Of a stretch of DNA of 64,000 bases, positions 1 to 7,512 are shown one piece after another. Source of the stretch: Lentisphaeria bacterium. Its GTDB lineage: Bacteria > Verrucomicrobiota > Lentisphaeria > Oligosphaerales > Oligosphaeraceae. Each line of letters opens with the position of its first letter. Within the stretch, counting starts at the first letter, position 1. The stretch spans positions 1 through 64,000 of the forward strand of contig JAEEYQ010000035.1 of NCBI GenBank assembly GCA_016288215.1. The letters run 5' to 3'. The position numbers and the translations under genes are program-made. The notes beneath the pieces were generated by a model. It was not told the DNA's origin. It was given only the letters and a program-made list of their open reading frames with translations, and did no database searches.

Positions 1-339
1 ATCCTGAACAGTCTTGGAACGGAAGACGACTATGTCAAATATGCCAGCGGGATGCAGCCGGCGGCGTTTATTCGGCAACTGGTGGGATTGGACAATCGGA
101 CCATCAACGAGAAGCTTGCGGCCTGGGAGCATGATTATCAATTCAATTCCATCCAGCAGGAGTTCATCAAGGAAATCGTGAATTTTGTCCGCCAGAACGG
201 CGACATCGTGCCAATGGATTTGCTGAACAGGGATCCCTTCAAGACGACCTTCAATCCGGATCATTTCGAAGAGAAGACGCAAGCTCTGATGAACATCGTG
301 AAGATGTTCCATGATGTTATTGCGCCGAAAGCGGCGTAA
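1..339 (+). CDS. hsdR: Type I restriction endonuclease R subunit, C-terminal end (partial)
   Basis: The open frame enters from the left edge and ends at a TAA, leaving 112 residues. The piece reads as the C-terminal helical region of HsdR: a FIRQLVGLD motif, a helical stretch with QQEFIKEIVNFV, then NG and a DPF motif. This order is typical of the HsdR C-terminus, which contacts the methyltransferase core. In a complete enzyme HsdR supplies DNA translocation and cleavage of unmodified DNA. The motor and nuclease domains, and hsdM/hsdS, must lie outside the window. The family call is from motif recognition; the truncation is only the window edge. Confidence 0.8.
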   Translation: MLNSLGTEDDYVKYASGMQPAAFIRQLVGLDNRTINEKLAAWEHDYQFNSIQQEFIKEIVNFVRQNGDIVPMDLLNRDPFKTTFNPDHFEEKTQALMNIVKMFHDVIAPKAA

Positions 340-431
340 TTTCAGACATCGTGATTTTGGGAAAACAATTTGTACTTCATAACATGTTATAAGTAGTTTT
401 CATGGTTTGGAAACCCAAAATGACCATAATT

Positions 432-453
432 TTTATGGTTTGGAAACCATAAA
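432..453. repeat. 10-bp perfect palindrome downstream of hsdR
   Basis: Two 10-bp arms (TTTATGGTTT and AAACCATAAA) flank a central GG. A second copy of the core, ATGGTTTGGAAACC, lies at 402-415 in the same orientation, so the motif is duplicated about 35 bp apart. It may be a terminator-like hairpin after hsdR or a pair of binding sites for a dimeric regulator. No long T-tract follows, which makes a plain intrinsic terminator less likely. Confidence 0.5.
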
Positions 454-475
454 TCGATTTTAGCATATGGACGCG

Positions 476-650
476 GAAAGTGAAAAGTTAAGAGTGAAAA
501 GTTAAGAGCGGGACGAGGGACGGGAGCCAAAAGTGGGACGGGGGACGGGAGACGGGAGCGAAAAGTGGGACAAGGGACGGGAGACGGGAACGAAAAGGTA
601 GGACGGGGGACGGGGGACGGGAGGGGAGACAAGAGGAGAAAGAGAAAAGA
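476..650. repeat. Degenerate heptanucleotide tandem repeat (GRGACGR type)
   Basis: This part of the 500-bp gap between hsdR and the next gene begins with two GAAAAGT/TAAGAG units. It then becomes a purine-rich tract of units such as GGGACGG and GAGACGG with a mostly 7-bp period. Related tracts recur at 32258-32395, 44121-44235 and 55401-55496. Open frames across it on either strand are Pro/Ser/Arg low-complexity artefacts. I see no gene in 340-839. Confidence 0.75.
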
Positions 651-839
651 GTGACACGTTAATCACCCCTAATGATTGCCTTATGCCTTCATGCCATTTA
701 CCATGATAATTGATGTTTCTATATGATAATGAACATGTTAGCATTGAAAACTTGTTTTTCTCTGCTATTCTATCTCTTGTATCATGTTGCTTTCATGAGC
801 AAGCAGCAATTCCCTTGTCATTACATATGGAAAGTTCTC

Positions 840-1589
840 ATGTCTGAAATCATAAGCTCCCACGGCGGCTATCGCCGAACCCTCTCATTTAGCTATGTCT
901 GTCTCATCTTCCATGCGACGGAAGTTTTCTGCAAACGCAACTATTCCTACAAGAATGACGCCCTCGGCAAGACTGTCGGACAGATGATCGGCGCCGCGAG
1001 GTCAGCGCGGCAGAACATCGTTGAAGGGTCATCAAGGGCCGGAACAAGCAAGGAAACCGAATTGCGGCTCTACGATGTGGCGAAAGGCTCGCTTGAGGAG
1101 CTGGCTGGAGATTATGAAGCCTTTCTCATTGGGCAAGGTTATGCGCCTTGGACGGAAAATGATTCCCACGTCATTCAGCTGAAGTCCATCGCTCTTGACC
1201 GTTACAATGGTTCAATTCTATCGCGTCATGATTACGGCAAATACATTCTTGCCATGCGCCAACGCTTTTCATCCTTTCTTGAGACAGAATCCCCCATTGA
1301 CGCCGCAAATGGCATATTGGTGGTGATTGACCAAGCCTGCAGTCTGTTGCATCGCCAAATGGAGAGCCTTGCAGAAAGCTTCCGTGAAAATGGCGGCTTC
1401 TCCGAACGCATGAGCAGGGCACGGCTGGAAACACGTGACAATCAGACTGAGGCACAAGTTCCCCAGTGCCCCAAATGTGGTAAACCCATGAGAAAGATGA
1501 TTGCCCGCAAAGGCCGTAATGCAGGCAGGGCATTTTGGAGCTGCATGGATTATCCAAACTGCAACGGGACACGGAACTTCATGGCGTAA
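840..1589 (+). CDS. Four-helix-bundle (23S rRNA IVP-like) protein with C-terminal topoisomerase-type zinc ribbon
   Basis: I start at the ATG at 840, which a GGAAAG precedes and which matches the usual family start; the frame is open upstream to 723. Residues 1-120 follow the four-helix-bundle family often found in rRNA intervening sequences and beside restriction systems: GGYRRTLSF, then an ARSARQNIVEGS motif and a TSKETELRLYDVAKGSLEEL helix. The last 40 residues form a C4 zinc ribbon of the topoisomerase I type, CPKCGKPM followed by a second cysteine pair in WSCMDYPNC. The role is unknown, though proximity to hsdR suggests an accessory role in restriction. Domain calls are firm; function is not. 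Confidence 0.75.
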   Translation: MSEIISSHGGYRRTLSFSYVCLIFHATEVFCKRNYSYKNDALGKTVGQMIGAARSARQNIVEGSSRAGTSKETELRLYDVAKGSLEELAGDYEAFLIGQGYAPWTENDSHVIQLKSIALDRYNGSILSRHDYGKYILAMRQRFSSFLETESPIDAANGILVVIDQACSLLHRQMESLAESFRENGGFSERMSRARLETRDNQTEAQVPQCPKCGKPMRKMIARKGRNAGRAFWSCMDYPNCNGTRNFMA

Positions 1590-1670
1590 CATTTGCGCCA
1601 TCGTCCCTTGTCTCGCGTCTCACGTCTCGCGTTCCAGCTAAAATCATCCTAACCCATTGCGCGTCAACCA

Positions 1671-1756
1671 CTTACTCCTTCACCGCCCGCAGGACATCCT
1701 CCAAAATCGCGTTGACGCTGATGTTTTCCGCCTCGGCGCGGAAGCTGGCGCCCATC
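1671..1756 (-). pseudogene. Displaced 3' fragment of a moxR-like gene
   Basis: Read on the minus strand this stretch encodes SFRAEAENISVNAILEDVLR-AVKE and a stop. It is nearly identical to the C-terminus of the intact MoxR gene ending at 3809. Positions 1671-1748 match 3808-3885 with three mismatches in 78 bases: two silent, one Ile to Val. Similarity stops at the stop codon on one side and inside the gene on the other. The fragment has no AAA core and cannot be functional alone. Its likely origin is integration or recombination at the moxR 3' end. Confidence 0.8.
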
Positions 1757-1900
1757 GTCATCGTCCAACCACTTTGGATAGAAGTCAGTCAGTCAAGGAT
1801 TTCTGTCTCAAAGCTATTTTGGGCGTCGTGGTTCATCTTAATCTCTGTCCCTTAGGCACTTGGTATATGAATGGACTTTTAGATCCTACTCTACGTCTAT

Positions 1901-2134
1901 CAGCAAGTTACCGGCAAGTTAAAATTGACCTCTCGTTCTGTTCAAACTCCTCCCCAAAACCACTGTTCTGCAAGTTGTCAGCAAGTTACCGGCAAGTTAA
2001 AACTGACCTCTCGTTCTGTTCAAACTCCTCCCCAAAACCACTGTTCTGCAAGTTGCCGGCAAGTTAAAACTGACCTCTCGTTCTGTTCAAACTCCTCCCT
2101 AAAACCGCTGTTCTGCAAGTTGCCGGCAAGTTAA
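1901..2134. repeat. Tandem direct repeat, two 78-bp units plus a 67-bp unit
   Basis: Units begin at 1901, 1979 and 2056. Each contains the stretch CTCGTTCTGTTCAAACTCCT, a CCAAAAC(C) block and CTGCAAGTTG. The third unit lacks the leading CAGCAAGTTAC. A final CCGGCAAGTTA at 2123-2133 stops next to the stop codon of the AlbA_2 gene. The units differ at only a few bases, so the array is recent. The rest of 1757-1900 shows no gene I can support. Confidence 0.8.
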
Positions 2135-3583
2135 CTATGCCCAGTACGGAATGTACCGCATGTATCTGGGAGCGGTATCCGGGTCAGCCACCCGGATACG
2201 CCCTGCCTCCACTGCCTCTTTCAAAAGTCTCGATATGCTGGATGCATTTTTTTCGTCCAAGCCAAAGCGTTTTCTGAGAGAGCTGTTGTTCATCGGCTCT
2301 TGGGTTATGTACGATATGCAGGCATGGAAATAGCACGCTCGCAATTTGGCGTCGCCCGTAAGCATCGTATATGGAATGAATGAGAACAAAGTGACCTTGG
2401 TGTTTTCTTCATAAATTTGAATCTCGGGAGTTGGAAGTTGCATCAACTCACAAGTCGTTACAATCTTATCCCAACCGGTCCCCAGCTCTTCACACATTTT
2501 CAGGCGCCGCATCATGGAAGCAAGTTTTTCGTTGCGCGACTTGGGAGGCGTGTCAATGATACGCTCGATATCGACCAAGGGGGCTCCTGGATTGTAAATT
2601 TCAATTCGATCTGCATAAACTTCTACTACCGGTCCTGCGCCGCTGACGGAAAAGTCTTGGTGAATAAGGGCATTTGCAATAGTTTCGCGAAGGGCGATTT
2701 CCGGATAACGATCCTCCGTCTTACGCCTAGCTCCGTCAATCACCTCTTTGGTTGGCAACAAGGCTTTCAGAAACTCCATGACTCCGGAAAAGCCGATGGC
2801 ATATCCATTTTGCCCACTATAATCCTTGAGTAGCTGAATCTTGCTTTTCCCTTCAAACAGGGCCACCCGGATCGCCTTTCTGGACACCGTGGGAAATTCC
2901 GCGAGACGGCGTGCAAAGAGGACTGCTCCCAAATTGGTTATGGTGAATAGTCCATTATCCTGCTTTTTGAGCAGTTCGTCTTCCAACAAATCATGGGCGA
3001 TATTATTGTATCCATCAGGAATGGACTTGTTCTGCAAAGAAAAGTAAGCAGGATAATCAAGCATATCAAGAGCTTGACTGAGTTCCAAATTAGTTTTTGC
3101 CGCTTGTGTCTCAAAGTCACGGTAGCGCAACTTGCTCCACAAATCCTTTTTGACAGCCGGATAATCGTTGAGTTTCTTCGTATAACTACCGATTCGAATG
3201 AACTCTTCCTTGCGGAACATCACAGTACTGCCGACTGCCGCTACAATTTCGAGAACAACGAACCATTTCTTGTCAATTTGCACTGAGTTAATTTCAAAGT
3301 TGGCATTGTGTGACAAATTGTGACGCAACCAATTTTCCAACTCCTCATTACCAACTTTGGCGGTTTGCCAATTGAAAGTAGTTCCCTTCAATTTATGGGT
3401 CTCGTCTTCGACACCCCAAATCAAATACGCCTTGTCTCTGCCAACTAGAGCGGCGGCATTGGCAAGAGCGCAAATATCCTGACCAATCATAACAGGTTCG
3501 TCATTGCTCACCTTGAATTCAAGCCAAGTTGTTTCCTTGTTTTGCATGACCAGCTCTTTTATCAGCAATTCCAGATGGTTCAT
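2135..3583 (-). CDS. AlbA_2 / HATPase_c_4 ATP-binding protein (RecG-like, Schlafen-type N-terminus)
   Basis: The protein has 482 residues. Residues 15-140 match the AlbA_2 (divergent Schlafen-like) domain with TWLEFK near residue 19 and an IWGVED strand. Residues 210-380 match the C-terminal HATPase_c_4 domain: ALRETIANALIHQDF at 297-311, YNPGAP near 330, PKSRNEKLA near 347 and EELGTGWDK near 365. A winged-helix-like tail follows. The start has a good GAGG seven bases upstream. Members of this family are often encoded inside or beside type I restriction loci and are presumed DNA- or RNA-binding regulators. Its biochemical role is not established. Confidence 0.8.
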   Translation of the reverse strand: MNHLELLIKELVMQNKETTWLEFKVSNDEPVMIGQDICALANAAALVGRDKAYLIWGVEDETHKLKGTTFNWQTAKVGNEELENWLRHNLSHNANFEINSVQIDKKWFVVLEIVAAVGSTVMFRKEEFIRIGSYTKKLNDYPAVKKDLWSKLRYRDFETQAAKTNLELSQALDMLDYPAYFSLQNKSIPDGYNNIAHDLLEDELLKKQDNGLFTITNLGAVLFARRLAEFPTVSRKAIRVALFEGKSKIQLLKDYSGQNGYAIGFSGVMEFLKALLPTKEVIDGARRKTEDRYPEIALRETIANALIHQDFSVSGAGPVVEVYADRIEIYNPGAPLVDIERIIDTPPKSRNEKLASMMRRLKMCEELGTGWDKIVTTCELMQLPTPEIQIYEENTKVTLFSFIPYTMLTGDAKLRACYFHACISYITQEPMNNSSLRKRFGLDEKNASSISRLLKEAVEAGRIRVADPDTAPRYMRYIPYWA

Positions 3584-3808
3584 TTTGTGACCTCGAAGTT
3601 CTTTTCAACATCGTGATTCATTGGTAGTCCCGCTCTTGCACAAAATAACGTATCGGCTCTAGGTGGATGGCATCGCACGCCGCAAATTCATCGGGCGACG
3701 AAGGCGAAGCCCTGGCCCAATTCCATCAGAATTGATAGTCAGACATTAGTTTTTCTCATATTAACTGCCTCTTTTCACACATCCCGTAAAAACGAGGGGC
3801 ATCGAAGC

Positions 3809-4798
3809 TTACTCCTTCACCGCCCGCAGGATATCCTCCAAAATCGCGTTGACGCTGATGTTCTCTGCCTCGGCGCGGAAGCTGGGGATGACGCGATGTC
3901 GCAAAACAGGCAATGCCAGCGCTTTAACATCCTCGCAGGCCACATTCAGCCGCCCCTGCAGCAGAGCGCGGGCCTTGCCCGCCAGAATCAGCGCCTGAGC
4001 CGCGCGGGAGCCGGCGCCCCAATGGACCAGTTCGTCGATTCGCGGAGCCGCCGTCGCCGTATGAGGACGGGTCGCCGCGCAAAGCCGAACGGCGTAGGCA
4101 ACCACGTTGTCCGACGCCGGCACTTCCCGCACCATGCGCTGCAGCTGCAGAATCTCCTGCTGGCTGACCGCCGGCTCAAGGTCCCAATTCGCCTCTCCCG
4201 TGGTCGCCTTCACCATGCGAATTTCGTCCTCCACGGGAAGATAGTCGATGACGATGTTCATGAGAAAGCGGTCCAATTGGGCCTCCGGAAGAGGATAGGT
4301 CCCCGAAAGCTCCACCGGATTCTGCGTGGCCAGCACGAAAAACGGCTGCTCCAGCGGATAGCTCTTGCCGCCCGTGGTCACATGGCCCTCTCCCATGGCC
4401 TCCAGCAGGGCGGCCTGCGTCTTGGGCGGGGTCCGGTTGATTTCGTCCGCAAGAACCATGTTGGCGAAGACGGGGCCAGGGATGAAGCGGAAGGAGCGGG
4501 TTCCCGCATGGACATCCTCCTCCATGACCTCCGTGCCAAAGATGTCCGCTGGCATCAAGTCCGGCGTGAACTGAATCCGCTTGAAGCTCAAGGAGAACAA
4601 TTGCGCTAAACTCTTCACCAGCAACGTCTTACCCAAACCAGGCACGCCTGTGAGCAAGGCATGGCCGCCGGCCAGAAGAGTGATGATCATCTCATCGATG
4701 GCGGTGTCCTGGCCGACAACCACCCGATGAAGTGCCTTGCGGATGCGTTCTGCGGTCTCCGCGATGGGCGCGGCGGGATTTTGTGTGTCGCTTGTCAT
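3809..4798 (-). CDS. MoxR-family AAA+ ATPase
   Basis: This 329-residue protein is a full-length MoxR ATPase. It has Walker A GVPGLGKT (residues 51-58), Walker B MVLADEIN (about 114-121), sensor FVLATQNPVE and the LPEAQLDRF motif, then the C-terminal lid. MoxR proteins act as chaperones for metal centre insertion or surface protein maturation, usually beside von Willebrand factor A (vWA) and DUF58 genes. None of those lies downstream here, because the accessory segment and the repeat at 1671 follow its 3' end. The gene may therefore have been separated from its usual partners. The SD before the ATG is weak. Confidence 0.9.
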   Translation of the reverse strand: MTSDTQNPAAPIAETAERIRKALHRVVVGQDTAIDEMIITLLAGGHALLTGVPGLGKTLLVKSLAQLFSLSFKRIQFTPDLMPADIFGTEVMEEDVHAGTRSFRFIPGPVFANMVLADEINRTPPKTQAALLEAMGEGHVTTGGKSYPLEQPFFVLATQNPVELSGTYPLPEAQLDRFLMNIVIDYLPVEDEIRMVKATTGEANWDLEPAVSQQEILQLQRMVREVPASDNVVAYAVRLCAATRPHTATAAPRIDELVHWGAGSRAAQALILAGKARALLQGRLNVACEDVKALALPVLRHRVIPSFRAEAENISVNAILEDILRAVKE

Positions 4799-4818
4799 GT
4801 CTTTTTGCGTGCAGAAAA

Positions 4819-4846
4819 TTGAAAAACTGGATTTTGGGTATATGAT
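4819..4846 (+). promoter_or_regulatory. Sigma-70-like promoter for the PhnP-like/HI0933 operon
   Basis: TTGAAA and TATGAT are separated by 16 bases in the divergent region between moxR and the hydrolase gene. The leader of about 130 bases holds a perfect 7-bp stem (TGTCGGC/GCCGACA) near 4914-4934. The hexamer match is good, but no expression evidence is available. Confidence 0.45.
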
Positions 4847-4984
4847 TATGGGCAGAGCGTGCCCCGTTGGAGGCCATCCCTTCGGAAGGCCTTTGACGGT
4901 CGGGTTGCCCCTTTGTCGGCATGAGTCGCCGACACAGAGAAAATATAACCCACGGTGTGCGCAATGCGAACATGTTTTCCCACG

Positions 4985-5767
4985 ATGAGCGGCTTTACCC
5001 TGACGTTTTTAGGTTCTGGCACATCCTATGGCATCCCCATGATCGGATGCCACTGTCCCACATGCACTTCTCAAGATCCCCGCGACAACCGCCTCCGCTC
5101 CAGCGTGTGGATACACAATGAGGACGTCAGCCTCCTCATCGACTCCGGTCCCGACCTGCGGCTTCAGGCCCTGCGCTATGGCATAGAGCGGCTGGACGCC
5201 ATGCTGCTGACCCACACCCACGCGGACCATCTGAACGGGCTGGATGACCTTCGCGCCTTCACCCGCCTAACCCATCAGCCCCTTCCCGTCTACGCGGCCC
5301 AAGAGCATATCCAGTTCCTAATGAGTCACTTCGAATATGTCTTTCAGGAACGGAACCCCGCTTTCGGCTGGGGCATCCCGCGGCTTGAGCCCCATGCGGT
5401 GTGGGACGCGCCCTTTACGGTGGGACCACTTTGCATCCAGCCTGTCCCCCTTCTCCATGGCCGCTGGCTCAGCATCGGCTACCGCATGGGCAACTTGGCC
5501 TATCTGACTGACTGCAGCGGCATCCCCGAAAGCTCCCTCCCGCTTCTGGAAGGCATCCAAGTCCTTGTCATTGATGCACTTCGGACAAAACCGCATCCCA
5601 CCCACCTGCATTTTGACTCCGCTTTGGCGCTGGCCAGGTTCCTTGGTGCCGCCCATACCTATTTCACCCACATCTCCCACGAAACCCTGCATGCGTCCGA
5701 GCAGGCACGGCTTCCGGAGGACATCACCATCGCCTACGATGGCCTGAATCTGAACGTATCCTTATGA
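4985..5767 (+). CDS. PhnP-like metallo-beta-lactamase-fold hydrolase
   Basis: The frame opens at 4955, but I start at the ATG at 4985 because the family begins with a TFLGSGTS strand; neither site has a strong SD. Features are a CHCPTC cysteine cluster, as in PhnP zinc-site proteins, LLIDSGPDLR, the metal-binding HTHADHLNG motif, and later TDCSG and FTHISHE strands with conserved Asp and His. Relatives hydrolyse cyclic phosphodiesters or related small molecules in the cytoplasm. Its stop overlaps the next start by four bases (ATGA), implying co-translation. There are no phn genes nearby, so the substrate is unknown. Confidence 0.85.
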   Translation: MSGFTLTFLGSGTSYGIPMIGCHCPTCTSQDPRDNRLRSSVWIHNEDVSLLIDSGPDLRLQALRYGIERLDAMLLTHTHADHLNGLDDLRAFTRLTHQPLPVYAAQEHIQFLMSHFEYVFQERNPAFGWGIPRLEPHAVWDAPFTVGPLCIQPVPLLHGRWLSIGYRMGNLAYLTDCSGIPESSLPLLEGIQVLVIDALRTKPHPTHLHFDSALALARFLGAAHTYFTHISHETLHASEQARLPEDITIAYDGLNLNVSL

Positions 5768-7161
5768 TGAACACGGACTTGATTATCATTGGCGCCGGCG
5801 CGGCCGGTCTGATGTCGGCAGTGCTTGCCGGCAGGGCGGGCCTGTCCTGCATCCTGTTGGAAAAGCGTCACCGCGCCGGCCTTAAACTGCTGCTGACAGG
5901 AAACAACCGCTGCAATCTCAGCCATGTGGGCACGGCGGAGGACATGGCCGCCGCCTACGGCGAAACCATCGGCGACTTTCTCCGGCCGGCTTTGGAGCTT
6001 TTGCCGCCGCGAGCCCTTCGGACCTGGTTCGAGGAGGCCGGGCTGCCGCTGATTCTCAACCGCAACCGCGTCTATCCCAAAAGCGAAAAAGCCGACGATG
6101 TGCTTCACACCTTCATCGACAAGCTGCGGGATCTGGAGGTGCCTCTGCTGCTCAACTGCCCCGTGACCGGACTGGAGCCCGTGGAGGGCGGCTATCGAGT
6201 CCGCTGCGCCAAACTGGCGCTTGAGGCCAAATGCGTTCTGGTGGCCACAGGCGGCGCCTCCTACCCCAAAACTGGCAGCGTGGGAGACGGACAGCAGTTC
6301 GCCAAGGATTTGGGGCTGGAGGTCACGCCCCTGCGCCCCGGACTCGTGGGCATCGAGGTGGCCGATGCATGGCTGCACAGCCAGGCGGACATCTCCATTC
6401 CAGATGTCCGCGTGACCCTTACGGCAAACGGCCGCCGAATCGCCGTCACGGAGGGCAATGTGCTTTGCGGCGGCCAATGCCTTCGGGGCGCCGCCATCTT
6501 TGACGCGACCCGGCTGGCCGCCCACCATCAAATCACGTCTTTCGAGCTGACGTTGGATTTGACGCCCCATGTCTTCCGCAACGGCGTCGGCAAATGGAGG
6601 GACGTGCTCCAACGCACGCCAGAACGGCTGCCGGAGGCCATTTGCCGCGAACTGGGCTTGGGGCCGACGGCCATCACAGGACTGACTCGCGCCCTTGGGC
6701 GGGACATTGGCTCCGTCGATGAGCTTGCCGAGCGCCTCCAGACCATCCGCCCCACCGTAATCGGCCTGCGTCCCGCCAAGGAGGCCATCGTGACTGTCGG
6801 CGGCGTGGCCCTTTCGGAAATCCATCGGGAGACGTTAGAGGCCAAACGCCTGCCAGGCCTTTTCTTTGCAGGAGAAGTGATGGACATCGATGGCCCCACG
6901 GGTGGCTTCAACCTCCACGCCGCCTTTGCCACGGCCAATCTTGCCATGAAGACGATTGCGACCCGCCTACAGGACCGCCGTGAGCCACAAAACGACCGCC
7001 GTCCACCACAAAATGACCGCCGTCCGCCACAAAACGACCGCCGTCCGCCACAAAATGACCGCCGTGAGCCACAAAGCGACCGCCGTCCGCCACAAAATGA
7101 CCGCCGGTCATCCTATGCCCCCTTGCAGAATGTTCTTCCCCGCAAGAAGCATCAGAACTAG
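5764..7161 (+). CDS. HI0933/YhiN-family FAD-dependent oxidoreductase with C-terminal repeat tail
   Basis: The protein has 465 residues. The N-terminal dinucleotide fold shows IIIGAGAAGLMSAV, followed by TGNNRCNLSH, GGASYPKTGS, and near the C-terminus FFAGEVMDIDGPTGGFN, all diagnostic of the HI0933-like flavoprotein family. The natural reaction of this family is unclear. After the last conserved helix (AAFATANLAMKT) there is an unusual tail of about 55 residues. It is made of six near-identical DRR-x-PQN heptads encoded by 21-bp tandem repeats. The gene is translationally coupled to the hydrolase upstream. Confidence 0.9.
   Translation: MMNTDLIIIGAGAAGLMSAVLAGRAGLSCILLEKRHRAGLKLLLTGNNRCNLSHVGTAEDMAAAYGETIGDFLRPALELLPPRALRTWFEEAGLPLILNRNRVYPKSEKADDVLHTFIDKLRDLEVPLLLNCPVTGLEPVEGGYRVRCAKLALEAKCVLVATGGASYPKTGSVGDGQQFAKDLGLEVTPLRPGLVGIEVADAWLHSQADISIPDVRVTLTANGRRIAVTEGNVLCGGQCLRGAAIFDATRLAAHHQITSFELTLDLTPHVFRNGVGKWRDVLQRTPERLPEAICRELGLGPTAITGLTRALGRDIGSVDELAERLQTIRPTVIGLRPAKEAIVTVGGVALSEIHRETLEAKRLPGLFFAGEVMDIDGPTGGFNLHAAFATANLAMKTIATRLQDRREPQNDRRPPQNDRRPPQNDRRPPQNDRREPQSDRRPPQNDRRSSYAPLQNVLPRKKHQN
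6973..7107 (+). repeat. 21-bp tandem repeat inside the HI0933-like gene
   Basis: Six units of GACCGCCGTCCGCCACAAAA plus one base, and a partial seventh, run in frame and encode Asp-Arg-Arg-(Pro/Glu)-Pro-Gln-Asn heptads. Units differ at one to three bases. The array lies entirely in the extra C-terminal tail, so unit number could vary without damaging the enzyme. Confidence 0.85.
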
Positions 7162-7512
7162 ACGATTGCGAATTCTGCCCCTTTGATTATTGCAAAACAA
7201 TGAATAAAAATGCAAAAACAGTAAAACTCGCAGAAACGGCCCTTCCAGGGCCCATAGGGCATCAGAGGTATTAATACACAGGATTGCACATACAACGCAA
7301 GGAAGGGCATCGTGGGGCCCCGGAAGGGGCATCCACCCCAAAAAACAGGGTGCATTTTAGCTCTTTCGGACGCAATTTTCACCAATTTCGCCGCCACTGA
7401 CAGCAAGAGAAAAGCATTCATTAATTGCATTCATTATTATGCATATTATTGCATAAAATCAATGGCGTTGTGAAAAGCGCGTTTGGGAAAGGGACGCAGA
7501 CATTCTGAAACG
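7162..7512. other. Convergent intergenic gap
   Basis: This gap lies between two genes that face each other. It is AT-rich at its right end and contains a small palindrome, TTATGCA/TTGCATAA, near 7437-7456. A short GGCCC/GGGCC stem lies near 7238-7252. Neither has a clear T-tract, so I do not call a terminator. No gene is visible. Confidence 0.4.

Noticed and set aside
476..650. CRISPR array
   Set aside because: The purine-rich tracts, here and at 32258, 44121 and 55401, have 7-bp degenerate units with no constant repeat of 24-40 bp and no unique spacers; no cas genes are present.
1657..2134. Protein-coding ORFs over the 78-bp repeats
   Set aside because: The frames simply translate the tandem repeat, start inside the moxR fragment and have no SD.
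4847..4984. Riboswitch in the leader of the PhnP-like operon
   Set aside because: A 7-bp stem is present, but nothing matches a known aptamer consensus and it is not followed by a terminator.
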